A stretch of 24,771 nt of DNA. It comes from Bacteroidales bacterium. GTDB lineage: Bacteria > Bacteroidota > Bacteroidia > Bacteroidales > Muribaculaceae. The first letter of the stretch is position 1. Every line of letters starts with the position of its first letter. The notes beneath the pieces were generated by a model. It saw only the letters and a program-made list of their open reading frames with translations. It did no database searches and was not told where the DNA came from. This document shows positions 8,348-16,421 of the stretch, one piece after another. The stretch covers positions 1 to 24,771 of the forward strand of contig CAADVV010000027.1 in assembly GCA_900752535.1 (NCBI GenBank). The letters are read 5' to 3'. Position numbers and translations under genes: made by a program.

Positions 8348-9454
8348 ATGAAAATATTTGTCATAAATCCCGGAAGCACCTCGACCAAATTCAGCCTTTA
8401 TGAAAATGAGAACGAGGTCTGGAAAACAACCGTACACCACCCCGCCGAAGAGCTGGCAACATTCCGTCACGCCAATGATCAGCTCGACTATCGTGACCAG
8501 GCCATGCACCGTGCCATCGCCGAAGCCGGACTGCCGCTCAACTTCGACGCCGTCATAGGCCGCGGTGGACTGCTGCGCCCTACCCCGTCGGGCGTATACG
8601 AAGTCGACGACCTGATTAAGCACGATCTCATCCACGCCAAAATGGAGCACGTCTGCAACCTGGGCGCCCTTTTGGCTGACAACCTGGCCAAAGAGTGCGG
8701 CTGCCGGTCGTTTATCGCCGACCCCGAAGTTGTCGACGAATTCATGCCCGAAGCCCGCTTCTCGGGCATCCCCGAAATCGAACGCCGCAGCGTCTTCCAC
8801 GCCCTCAACGGCAAAGCTGTGGCACGCCGTTACGCCAAGTCAATCCACCGTCCTTATGACGAGCTCAACCTGATTGTCGTCCACATGGGCGGCGGTATCT
8901 CAGTGGCTGCACACCGCCGCGGCAAAGTCGTCGACGTCAACAACGCCCTCGACGGCGACGGCCCGATAGCTCCCGAACGTGCCGGCACAATCCCCGCCAC
9001 ACAGTTTGCCGAACTTTGCTTCAGCGGCAAATATACCCTCCATGAAATCAAGAAGATGCTCAACGGTCGCGGCGGTCTGGCCGCTCACCTTGGCATCAAC
9101 GATATGCGTATCATCGAGGAACGCGCCCTCAACGGCGACGAACAGGCAAACGCCCTGCTCAACGCCATGATATACAGCGTGGCCAAAGAGATTGGCTCGC
9201 GCGCCGTGGCCCTGCGCGGCAAAGTCGACGCCATCATCATGACCGGCGGCATCGCCCACTCGCGCTACATCGTCGATAAAATCGTCGACTGGGCCGGATT
9301 TATCGCTCCCATCGTCATGCGTCCCGGCGAAGACGAGATGGGCTCTCTGGCCTACAACGCCTATGCCGCACTGACAGGCGAACTGCCCATCAGCGTCTAC
9401 GACCCTGACGGTACCCGCGTCAAAGCCAAATGCGCCGAACCGGCCATGGCCTGA
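8348..9454 (+). CDS. buk: butyrate kinase
   Basis: The enzyme converts butyryl phosphate and ADP to butyrate and ATP. It is an ASKHA-fold acetokinase-family protein of 368 residues, the normal Buk length. The phosphate-1 loop INPGSTSTK lies at 6-14, a central VHMGGGISVAAH near 178-189, and the adenosine-side MTGGIAHS near 298. A TTG in the same frame three bases upstream would add one residue; the ATG at 8348 (MKIFVINPG) is the natural start. It shares the ptb promoter. With Ptb it supplies the last two steps of butyrate or branched-chain acid formation; the earlier acyl-CoA-forming genes are not in the window. Two strong hairpins follow. Confidence 0.94.
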   Translation: MKIFVINPGSTSTKFSLYENENEVWKTTVHHPAEELATFRHANDQLDYRDQAMHRAIAEAGLPLNFDAVIGRGGLLRPTPSGVYEVDDLIKHDLIHAKMEHVCNLGALLADNLAKECGCRSFIADPEVVDEFMPEARFSGIPEIERRSVFHALNGKAVARRYAKSIHRPYDELNLIVVHMGGGISVAAHRRGKVVDVNNALDGDGPIAPERAGTIPATQFAELCFSGKYTLHEIKKMLNGRGGLAAHLGINDMRIIEERALNGDEQANALLNAMIYSVAKEIGSRAVALRGKVDAIIMTGGIAHSRYIVDKIVDWAGFIAPIVMRPGEDEMGSLAYNAYAALTGELPISVYDPDGTRVKAKCAEPAMA

Positions 9455-9482
9455 CCCACGACATCCCGCTGACACAACATAA

Positions 9483-9519
9483 CACGGCGCGGCTCCCTAC
9501 CGAGAGGGGCCGCGCCGTG
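9483..9519 (+). terminator. strong GC-rich hairpin after buk
   Basis: CACGGCGCGGC at 9483-9493 pairs perfectly with 9509-9519 (11 bp), and the inner bases can pair further. Only a short AAGCCTTTAT follows, so it is a terminator without a good U tract, or an mRNA-stabilising 3' stem. It lies between convergent genes. Confidence 0.6.
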
Positions 9520-9557
9520 AAGCCTTTATACCATATCGTGATAGCTGGACGAAAGGA

Positions 9558-9594
9558 GGGGGATAACCCCCGGAAGAACCGAGGCTTATCCCCC
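9558..9594. terminator. second hairpin between convergent genes
   Basis: GGGGGATAA at 9558-9566 pairs with TTATCCCCC at 9586-9594. The loop can add a CCCGG/CCGAGG inner stem. It sits 27 bases beyond the stop of the minus-strand gene and about 104 bases after buk, so it may end transcription from either side. Confidence 0.55.
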
Positions 9595-9621
9595 CTGTCG
9601 GGTTTATACTTAGTGTGAGGA

Positions 9622-12600
9622 TTATTTGCGGAGATATACTTTCTCGCCGTTGATGATATAGATACCGGGCTCAAGACCATGGAGTGTGGAAGCATCTTTC
9701 AGCAGCTGCACGCCGCCGACAGTGAAGACGTTGAATGTCTTGTTCTGCTCTTCGAGAGTTTCGATCAGTTCTGATTTAACTGTGAAGATAGGAGCTGACT
9801 CATAACCACGATTATAGACAGCAGTCACGTCATAGCGGTAGGTGGCTTTGGGGTCAGGAACGTTGTCTGTAAATCCGGGCTCATATACCGAGCCGATCAG
9901 CTCACCGTCGCGATAAACATTATAAGACTCGGGAGCGGAGCTGCCCTCATAGGAGAAGTCGTCAAGCATAAACACATAGGCTTTCGCTTCCTCTGTGGTG
10001 TGATGAATGGCGAAGAAACGCGTTCCCTCCGGTACATCAAATGATATCTTGAGCCATTCACCGTCAGATTTAGTATGGCTTTCAAGGACTTTGAAGTCGG
10101 ACGGATTCTTGCCTGTGGTAGATGTCAGAATCTCAAAAGTCTCGATTCCGAACTGATCCCTGCGTTTGTTATTGACCCAAAAACTTATATTCTGACTATT
10201 GCCCGAGAGCAGCGGTGAAATAAGCCAGTTATCGTCTTCGATATAGCCTTTATGCTCATAGTCCTGCTGATATATCGAAACGAGCGCAATTTCGCCCGAA
10301 TGAGGGTCGATACCCTGATTAGCGTTGAAGTAGTCAGACGGGCGCCAGGCCATGAAGGCGAACTGCTCATACTGGTGAGGATAAACAAGAGCTGCATTCA
10401 GAGGACCTGCATAACCTTCGTCAAGGTCAATTGTAGTCCAGTTGCCAAACTCAGTTGACCAGGGCTCGTAACTTTCAAAATCGTCGGTAACCTTGGCAAT
10501 CTCATAAGCCGGAGCATCCCAAGTCAGGTTGACGGGGTTAGAGTCTGAGGCTTCGAGGTTGCGGGGAGAATCAACGTCAGCTTTCGCAGCCACGATTGTT
10601 ACAGAAGTCTGGTTGTTGGAAGCGTTCTCATCCTTATTATAGACTACAACGGCACGAACATTGTATTCCTCGGCAGCATTGACTGTGTTTGTACGGTATT
10701 TCACGGGGAACTCCACTTTATGAAGAGTAGCCAGAGGCTCGGTCAGTGTAGTTTCACCGGCAAGCTCATCGTTGACAAACACCTGAATTTTCGCGCCCTC
10801 AATATCGTTCACACCGACATTAAGCATCTCGGCGACGATCTCGGCGTCCTGGCCCAATACAACAGATTCACGGGTCTTGAGCGAAATCGTAGCGTCATCA
10901 TTGGCATCTTTAAAGATGCTGATATTATCGACGTAAAGATTGTTTTTGATTTCGGCAGTCATGTCGGCGTGGAAAGAAACCGTCACGTAGTCATCATCGC
11001 TTTTGGGAGCAGGCATGTCAACAACCACGCGATGCCAGTCATCATTGTCATTTCCGTTCAGGTCAACCTCGAAGAGGGGGCCGTCGACGGTGCCGTCCTT
11101 ATGCATTACAGTGACATAAAAAACACCCGGAAGCTCATATTCAGCCTTATAGTAGAACGACAGCTTTGATTTGGCTGAGCGGTCGAGCATGATTTTGCCT
11201 GTATGGAATTCACCGTCAGAAGGTTTATTGCAGGTGAGGGATATGCTGCCGTTGTCGTCATCCTGACAGTCATATGAGGTTGTGCCCCACCAATAGTCTC
11301 TCGTCGATGAGTGAGACTGCGCCATAAACTGATTCTCAAGAGTGCCGTTTCTGAAACTTATATTATAGGGTGTCATATAAGGCTTGCCCATGATAACAGC
11401 GGCCACGCCATAATTAGATTCTCCGGCGTCATTGACAGCCTGAACAGACCAGTTTCTGAGATACTGTGTGTCGTCAGCATTGCAGTCAACGTCTTCAATA
11501 GTATACTCATACTGTCCTTTCAGCTCAGTGATGATGTCCATGAAAGCTGACTCATAATTGAAGACCTTGAATGTTACGCTACTTGCAGGAACAGCTCCGC
11601 CATTGGCACCCTCGACAGGCGGCCATGAAAGTTTGACCGAACCATTCATATCGTCGGCTTTGACGAGGGGTCTCGTAGGCACATCGAGTCCGACATATGC
11701 CGTAACCTCAGCTGTCATACCGGGAAAACCATCCTTATAAGCGGTTACCGTATAAACGTTGTTGAAGCCCTGTAGGGCATTATTGTCTACGTATGAATAG
11801 TCCTGACCGGGAACGACATCGTTGACAGTTCCTATAACCACATTATTGTTGCGAACTTCGATGTAGTCGAGACCGGTAATCTCAGAACCGTCGACAGCCT
11901 TGACCGGAGCGGTGAATGAGATTGTAGCCTTCAGCTCGGCCTGCGGGTCAGGGGTGACTTTCAGATTTGTGACAACATCGGGGGCTACTTTATCGGGCAC
12001 TTCCTCAACCTTCAGCGAGCCGAGCCACAGACGTCCGCTTTTGGGGTCCGAGATGGCATGAATACCGATATTGTAGTTGCCGTCTTTCATAGGCCTGAAT
12101 TCGGCCTCCAATGCCCTCATATATCTGCCCTGAACATCGGTAGAAGGAATGAGGTCATTTGACATGGCTTCCGCTGTCTTTCCCTGACCCCATTTAGCTT
12201 CCACACGTTCGGGCTTGCGGGTCATAGCAGCACTGACTTCAATGGTTACCTTATATGTACGGCCGCCGAGCATCTTAATATCCGGTGTGATCAGCCAGTC
12301 ATCACCGACATTGTCGTCGCAATACTGGTAACGGGCACAGTTGTTCTCTTCATGCCACTCCCAGGTGCTTCCGTCATTGTTGGCGTTCACAACGGTATAT
12401 CCGTTAATGTCGGTGGCAAAATTGTCCTGATAGGGCACGCTGAAAGGTTCCGTGCCGGCTATGCGGCGGGGGGCCTGAGCCGACATTACGACCGGCTGTT
12501 TTATCCCGGCCATGACCGCTGTGATGTCCACGACAGTGTTTGCATTTCGGTCTGACCTGAGACTAAGCGGCTGTGGACCGACAGTCAGTTCGTTCTGGGC

Positions 12601-12663
12601 GAACAGACCTACTGCGCAGGTCAGAACCAAGGTGCCTGACAGATAGGGAAAGAAATGTTTCAT
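9622..12663 (-). CDS. multidomain secreted protein: choice-of-anchor J / fibronectin III domains with type IX sorting tail
   Basis: A 1013-residue extracellular protein with no enzyme motif. A Sec signal peptide at 1-22 (core TLVLTCAVGLFA) is followed by a linker. A jelly-roll choice-of-anchor J (cleaved-adhesin-like) domain lies at about 78-215, with the DDWLITP hallmark at 121-127. Two fibronectin-III-like domains follow at about 220-425, then a second jelly-roll region at about 430-590 ending NLYVDNISIF, and a CARDB-like beta sandwich at about 590-695. A third J domain at about 700-880 repeats the hallmark as DDNWLISP, and another FnIII domain lies at about 885-965. The last 40 residues, with FTVGGVQLL and GIYIINGEKV, match the C-terminal sorting domain of type IX cargo. 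It is likely an adhesin or glycan-binding surface protein. It is AT-richer than its neighbours and divergent from a membrane-bound regulator. I found no clear promoter on the minus strand. Confidence 0.85.
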   Translation of the reverse strand: MKHFFPYLSGTLVLTCAVGLFAQNELTVGPQPLSLRSDRNANTVVDITAVMAGIKQPVVMSAQAPRRIAGTEPFSVPYQDNFATDINGYTVVNANNDGSTWEWHEENNCARYQYCDDNVGDDWLITPDIKMLGGRTYKVTIEVSAAMTRKPERVEAKWGQGKTAEAMSNDLIPSTDVQGRYMRALEAEFRPMKDGNYNIGIHAISDPKSGRLWLGSLKVEEVPDKVAPDVVTNLKVTPDPQAELKATISFTAPVKAVDGSEITGLDYIEVRNNNVVIGTVNDVVPGQDYSYVDNNALQGFNNVYTVTAYKDGFPGMTAEVTAYVGLDVPTRPLVKADDMNGSVKLSWPPVEGANGGAVPASSVTFKVFNYESAFMDIITELKGQYEYTIEDVDCNADDTQYLRNWSVQAVNDAGESNYGVAAVIMGKPYMTPYNISFRNGTLENQFMAQSHSSTRDYWWGTTSYDCQDDDNGSISLTCNKPSDGEFHTGKIMLDRSAKSKLSFYYKAEYELPGVFYVTVMHKDGTVDGPLFEVDLNGNDNDDWHRVVVDMPAPKSDDDYVTVSFHADMTAEIKNNLYVDNISIFKDANDDATISLKTRESVVLGQDAEIVAEMLNVGVNDIEGAKIQVFVNDELAGETTLTEPLATLHKVEFPVKYRTNTVNAAEEYNVRAVVVYNKDENASNNQTSVTIVAAKADVDSPRNLEASDSNPVNLTWDAPAYEIAKVTDDFESYEPWSTEFGNWTTIDLDEGYAGPLNAALVYPHQYEQFAFMAWRPSDYFNANQGIDPHSGEIALVSIYQQDYEHKGYIEDDNWLISPLLSGNSQNISFWVNNKRRDQFGIETFEILTSTTGKNPSDFKVLESHTKSDGEWLKISFDVPEGTRFFAIHHTTEEAKAYVFMLDDFSYEGSSAPESYNVYRDGELIGSVYEPGFTDNVPDPKATYRYDVTAVYNRGYESAPIFTVKSELIETLEEQNKTFNVFTVGGVQLLKDASTLHGLEPGIYIINGEKVYLRK

Positions 12664-12915
12664 AAGCTTTGTTTTTAGAGCTGCTGGTTATAGATATTCA
12701 GCGTTAATGTTTTTTGATGGTATTGGGAGAAAAACAGGATTGGATGTGACTTGAATAATTTTGTCGCCGCTAATTTATCCATCAATCTTTATTTTCATCC
12801 TTTTTTGAGTCCGAAACGATTACGACAGCCACGTCAAAAAGGTACTACATTATTTGCAGAGTGTTAAATCTCAGAAAAATAGGCTCCAAAAAAATAAATA
12901 TCCGATTCTTTTCAT

Positions 12916-12923
12916 TACCTTTG
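12916..12923 (+). promoter_or_regulatory. Bacteroidota -7 element (TACCTTTG) of the TPR regulator
   Basis: TACCTTTG ends eight bases before the ATG at 12932. The predicted start of transcription, near 12929, leaves almost no leader for that ATG but about 24 bases for the in-frame ATG at 12953. No convincing TTTG is seen at the -33 distance. Confidence 0.55.
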
Positions 12924-12931
12924 TGCTATAG

Positions 12932-13960
12932 ATGAAAAACAACAGACGACAGATGAGTTTTAAAGCCAAACAATGTCATCTCTTGCAACGATTGGGAATA
13001 ATCTTGACCTTCGTTGTCATACTCATGTCCTGCGGCGGCAGACGTGCGGCGATTATGGAGCTGGCCGGAATTCAGACACAGATAGCCGACGACATAAAAT
13101 TGCCTGAAGGGTGCGAACTGCGCACACGCATAGACGACATGAAATCCAACGCCGGGTCAGTCACTGACTCCGTGGCTGTGGGCATCGCCATCAGCGTTGC
13201 CGACTCCCTATACACCAAAAAGGAGTATGGGCGCCTTGCAAGATATGTGAGCGAGGCTATGCCGCTTGTCAGCAGAATCACCGAAAAAGACAAAGCCACA
13301 CAGGCAAAAGTATTTGAATTTAAAGCCTACCTGTATGAATCCTACCGTTATCTCGGTATGAATGACCGCGGTATAAAGGGGATGCTTGGCGACATTACCG
13401 TAGCCGGACAAATGCAGCTCAACGAGACTCTCGCTCTCTACTTCAACAATCTGGCGACGCTTTACAAGAACGTGGGAATGAATGACGAGGCTATAAAACT
13501 GTGCAAACGTTCGCTTAAACTGAACGAAGAGCTGAACGACAGCAACTTCATGGCAATCAACTACAACAAACTCGCCTCGATATATTTCAACAAAAAAGAT
13601 TATCCCAAAGCCATCGAATACAGTTTTCTGGCCCTGCACTTCATACCGCAGGCCGACACACTGCTCAGGATGAACGTACAGCTCAACCTCTCTACGAGAT
13701 ACACCTATATTAATGAGTATGGGATGGCCCGGAAACAGCTCGAGCCGGTGATGAACTTCTTCAAACGAGCCGGTATTATTCCCGATCTGACCTACACCTA
13801 TGCACGCTATGCTTATATAATGTGGAAGACGGGGAACCACGCTGAAGCTGAGCGATATTTCGGTTTGGCGTTCTCAACCATAGGAAGCTGCGACAAGAAC
13901 ATTCAGCAAAAAAATTGCCCGAGAATACGCCGAGTTCTGCAAAGCCACCGGCGACCGTGA
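12932..13960 (+). CDS. TPR membrane-bound regulator, N-terminal part (frame ends early at an A7 run)
   Basis: The N-terminal section of a Bacteroidota TPR-transmembrane-HTH regulator. A lipoprotein-like signal or signal anchor ends in Leu-Met-Ser-Cys with Cys34 (Cys27 if the ATG at 12953 is used). TPR-like helical repeats span about residues 90-310; one reads LALYFNNLATLYKNVGMNDE and another MAINYNKLASIYFNKKDYPK. From about residue 326 the frame turns into an unrelated arginine-rich tail (CPRIRRVLQSHRRP) and stops. The TPR sequence continues one frame over from base 13915, so the true protein is probably one gene of about 572 residues running to 14651. The break lies at seven A's, 13908-13914. 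It is divergent from the type IX cargo gene, with 268 bases between starts. Confidence 0.85.
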   Translation: MKNNRRQMSFKAKQCHLLQRLGIILTFVVILMSCGGRRAAIMELAGIQTQIADDIKLPEGCELRTRIDDMKSNAGSVTDSVAVGIAISVADSLYTKKEYGRLARYVSEAMPLVSRITEKDKATQAKVFEFKAYLYESYRYLGMNDRGIKGMLGDITVAGQMQLNETLALYFNNLATLYKNVGMNDEAIKLCKRSLKLNEELNDSNFMAINYNKLASIYFNKKDYPKAIEYSFLALHFIPQADTLLRMNVQLNLSTRYTYINEYGMARKQLEPVMNFFKRAGIIPDLTYTYARYAYIMWKTGNHAEAERYFGLAFSTIGSCDKNIQQKNCPRIRRVLQSHRRP

Positions 13961-14066
13961 GAAGGAACTGGCGGCCATAAAAAGATGCCTTGAAATCACC
14001 GAGGGCATTAACGTCGAATCGTCGGCCAACATAGAGACATCTGTTAGTGATTTTCGGAAATACGAG

Positions 14067-14651
14067 ATGGAGCAGGCTGAGCGTACCGAGCAGCTGATGA
14101 AAGATAACCGGCGTAAATTCTATATTTGGACATCCATATTGGCCGCAATTGCTCTGGCAGCTCTGGGTCTCGCTCTGATTACAGCCATTCAGAGACGCAG
14201 ACGCACACGCGAACTGACAGCCGAGCTCATGACCATGCGCGAACAGCTTCATCGCGACTCGTTAGATGCAACCACCAACAATGAGCTGATATCCAAACTA
14301 TCACACGAGCTTCAGGATTTTCAGCGAGTCATGCGCACCGAGACCAAAGCCGACCAGATTAAGAAACTGCGCAAAATCACCTCGTTAGCCATGCGCGGCG
14401 ACAAGAAGGACAATACGGCAATAAACGCCGCAAACGCCGATTTCTTCAAGCGCCTGGTGGAAAAATATCCGTCACTGACACCCAACGACCTGCGATTGGC
14501 TGCAATGCTTCGTCAGGGCATGTCAAGCAAAGACATCGCCGAATTGATGGTCAAGGAGGTACGCAGCATCGAAACCGCCCGCAACCGCCTACGTAAGAAA
14601 ATCGGCATCCCGTCTGAAACCGACCTCTGTCGATTCTTCATGGAAATCTGA
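14067..14651 (+). CDS. same regulator, C-terminal part: TM segment, coiled coil and LuxR-type HTH
   Basis: This is the continuation of the TPR regulator in the shifted frame. The open frame reaches back to 13915 (IAREYAEFCKATGDREKE), so the ATG at 14067 is only a formal start. Features are one membrane segment at about residues 18-38 of this piece (WTSILAAIALAALGLALI) between basic flanks, then a helical coiled-coil stretch to about 120. A LuxR/GerE-like helix-turn-helix follows at about 133-180, reading SLTPNDLRLAAMLRQGMSSK and then ETARNRLRKKIGI. In this family the TPR part is thought to sense outside the membrane and the HTH to act on DNA or to signal inside. If made on its own, this piece would be a membrane-anchored DNA-binding protein with no sensor. 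Whether the gene is broken, corrected by slippage or misread cannot be told from sequence alone. Confidence 0.8.
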   Translation: MEQAERTEQLMKDNRRKFYIWTSILAAIALAALGLALITAIQRRRRTRELTAELMTMREQLHRDSLDATTNNELISKLSHELQDFQRVMRTETKADQIKKLRKITSLAMRGDKKDNTAINAANADFFKRLVEKYPSLTPNDLRLAAMLRQGMSSKDIAELMVKEVRSIETARNRLRKKIGIPSETDLCRFFMEI

Positions 14652-14696
14652 GGAAGCCGTGCCGTGAAGCTTTTTTAAGGGTCTTTAGCGATTTGT

Positions 14697-14730
14697 TTTG
14701 CCGGTGATATAAGTTTTTGAGCTAACTTTG
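14697..14730 (+). promoter_or_regulatory. promoter of the ECF sigma operon
   Basis: TTTG at 14697-14700 and TAACTTTG at 14723-14730 are separated by 22 bases, slightly longer than the usual 19-21. The expected transcript starts near 14736, giving a leader of about 53 bases that contains a direct repeat (14741-14769). Confidence 0.6.
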
Positions 14731-14740
14731 CGTTAAAATT

Positions 14741-14769
14741 AGAAAGAACGCGACCAATCAGAAAGAACG
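14741..14769 (+). repeat. direct repeat AGAAAGAACG x2 in the sigma-operon leader
   Basis: The ten bases AGAAAGAACG occur at 14741-14750 and again at 14760-14769, exactly 19 bases apart (about two helical turns). They lie just after the predicted transcription start and end 19 bases before the ATG. An operator or a leader element are both possible. Confidence 0.5.
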
Positions 14770-14788
14770 TCATCACCAGATAACAGAT

Positions 14789-15349
14789 ATGTCACGAATG
14801 TCAGCACCGGCACACGATCCCGAAGAGCGTCTGAAGAACCCCGCCACAGCCCGTCAGGCTTTCACGGAGGCGATCGGTGCATACACCGAGCCGCTCTACT
14901 GGCAGATACGCCGTCTGGTCAACAACCACGATGACGCCAACGACCTGCTCCAGAATACGTTTATGAAGGCGTGGCAGAACATCGAGTCGTTCAGGGGCGA
15001 CGCCCGTCTCTCGACGTGGCTCCACAAGATAGCCATCAACGAGAGCCTCAGTTTTATCGAAAAGCAGAAACACCGTCAGAACGAAATCTCGTTTGACGAT
15101 CCCGAGTCGGCAGCCGCCAACAGCGTCGAGGCCGACACCATGACCGACGGCAACGCCCTGCAGCTCAAGCTCAGACGCGCCATAGCCACACTGCCCGAAA
15201 AGCAGCGTCTGGTCTTCAATATGCGCTATTATGACGAGATGAAATATGAGGACATCTCAGACATTCTCGGCACGAGCGTGGGAGCTCTGAAAGCATCATA
15301 TCACATCGCGGCAAAAAAAATCGAGAAATTTTTAACAGACGAGGATTAA
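14789..15349 (+). CDS. RNA polymerase sigma factor, ECF (RpoE-like) family
   Basis: An extracytoplasmic-function sigma factor of 186 residues. Region 2 lies at about 28-93, with the core-binding DDANDLLQNTFMKAW helix and the -10-recognising stretch FRGDARLSTWLHKIAINE. Region 4 is at about 125-180, with LPEKQRLVFNMRYYDEMKYE and the recognition helix around GTSVGALKASYHIAAKK. It directs core polymerase to a stress-type regulon. An alternative ATG at codon 4 is possible. The next two genes are a one-pass membrane protein and a Spy/CpxP-like periplasmic protein, the usual arrangement of sigma, anti-sigma and sensor. Spacing to the next gene is short (63 bases to its preferred ATG). Confidence 0.92.
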   Translation: MSRMSAPAHDPEERLKNPATARQAFTEAIGAYTEPLYWQIRRLVNNHDDANDLLQNTFMKAWQNIESFRGDARLSTWLHKIAINESLSFIEKQKHRQNEISFDDPESAAANSVEADTMTDGNALQLKLRRAIATLPEKQRLVFNMRYYDEMKYEDISDILGTSVGALKASYHIAAKKIEKFLTDED

Positions 15350-15412
15350 ACCCGCGCGTCTGTGAGCCGTCAAACAAAATACACACAGGACAAAGGAGAA
15401 AAACAATTACGG

Positions 15413-15871
15413 ATGAGTGAACACACCGACATACTCGAAAAAATCAGGAAGCGCGACGGAGGCATGACAGTCCCGCCGGGCTACTTTGACGACTTCGCGC
15501 GGCGAATGGCGTCAGAGCTGCCGCGTCAGCCCTGGGAAGACGAGGCTGAGGCCGCCGCGACGGGCGCCGTCATAAAGCCGCGTCAGCGCACATTCTGGCA
15601 GGCTGTGAGGCCCTATGTCTACATGGCCGCTATGTTTGCCGGCGTCTGGCTGATGATGAACATGTTTGACAGAATCATGCCCGCACATCCCGACCTGTCA
15701 GTTGACAACAATCCGGTATTGACCGCCGCTGTCGAAAACGACTCGTTCATGAACGACTACTTCATCGACGACATGAATCAGGGCGACGTATATGAAGATA
15801 TGTGGAACAGCGGCGCAACCGCCGATGACATATCTCTCAATGACTCCCTCCATCCGACAGAGCCTGAGTAA
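15413..15871 (+). CDS. one-pass membrane protein, probable anti-sigma factor
   Basis: A 152-residue protein directly after the ECF sigma gene. The frame is open from a GTG at 15362, but the ATG at 15413 is preferred because AAAGGAG at 15393-15399 precedes it. The cytoplasmic N-terminus of about 65 residues begins MSEHTDILEKIRKRDGG and contains VPPGYFDDFARRMASELP, a motif I associate with membrane proteins encoded behind ECF sigma factors in Bacteroidales. A single membrane segment follows at about 65-83 (YVYMAAMFAGVWLMMNMF), then an acidic outer domain. There is no His-Cys zinc motif of ZAS-type anti-sigma factors. Role by position and topology only: hold the sigma factor at the membrane until an envelope signal arrives. 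Confidence 0.7.
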   Translation: MSEHTDILEKIRKRDGGMTVPPGYFDDFARRMASELPRQPWEDEAEAAATGAVIKPRQRTFWQAVRPYVYMAAMFAGVWLMMNMFDRIMPAHPDLSVDNNPVLTAAVENDSFMNDYFIDDMNQGDVYEDMWNSGATADDISLNDSLHPTEPE

Positions 15872-15914
15872 CATATATATACCAAAAGACACATTCCACC
15901 ACCCCATCAAGTCA

Positions 15915-16400
15915 ATGGCACAATTCAAGACCTATTTTATCACTCTCTTGGTCATGTTCATGGCGTTTGGCTATGCACCCGAGGCCAGCGCCCGCAAGCA
16001 ATGCAAACGCGACACATGGTTCAAGGAGATGCAGCAGCTCAAACACGACTATCTCGTCAAGGAGCTGAACCTCTCCCGCGAGCAACAGACGAAATTCTTC
16101 CCCCTCTATGACCAGATGGAAAATGAGAAGAAGAAACTTTTTGACCAGACACGCGCCATGGAGAAGAGCGTTGCCGAGAAAGGTGACAAAGCTACAGACC
16201 TCGAACTCGAAAAGGCTTCGGATGCCATCGTAGAGATGAAAGGCCGCGAATCGGCCATCGAGAAAAAATACTACTGTAGATTCAAACAGATTCTGACACC
16301 GCGCCAGATTTTCAAACTCCACGACGCCGAGCGGAAGTTCCAACGCCAGATGGTGAAGGAACATCACAAGAAAAAGAATCAGAAGAACAACCAGAAATAA
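15915..16400 (+). CDS. Spy/CpxP-like periplasmic protein
   Basis: A 161-residue exported protein. The frame is open from 15792, but the real start is the ATG at 15915, which gives a Sec signal (TYFITLLVMFMAFGYAPEASA) cleaved near residue 27. The mature part is nearly all helical and charged. It has the LTxxQ-like pair of the Spy/CpxP family: LNLSREQQTKFFPLYDQM near 53 and LTPRQIFKLHDAERKF near 130. Two cysteines, in KQCKRD and YYCRF, may form a disulfide. The tail is very Lys-rich. In other bacteria such proteins are periplasmic chaperones or sensors of envelope or metal stress (CpxP, ZraP, CnrX). Here it is the third gene of the sigma operon, so it may be both its sensor and its product. A terminator follows. 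Confidence 0.75.
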   Translation: MAQFKTYFITLLVMFMAFGYAPEASARKQCKRDTWFKEMQQLKHDYLVKELNLSREQQTKFFPLYDQMENEKKKLFDQTRAMEKSVAEKGDKATDLELEKASDAIVEMKGRESAIEKKYYCRFKQILTPRQIFKLHDAERKFQRQMVKEHHKKKNQKNNQK

Positions 16401-16421
16401 CGGGCGACAGTCCCGCAACTG

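Noticed and set aside
9430..9618. 62-codon frame across the two hairpins after buk
   Set aside because: It overlaps the end of buk and runs through both stem-loops; no homology or ribosome site supports it.
12756..12763. TAATTTTG on the plus strand in the divergent region
   Set aside because: It matches the -7 consensus but lies about 175 bases before the regulator start, and a closer TACCTTTG exists; kept only as a remark.
13908..13914. Programmed -1 ribosomal frameshift at the A7 run
   Set aside because: The downstream frame needs +1 (or -2), which a -1 slip on AAAAAAA does not give; polymerase slippage, mutation or a sequence error fit better.
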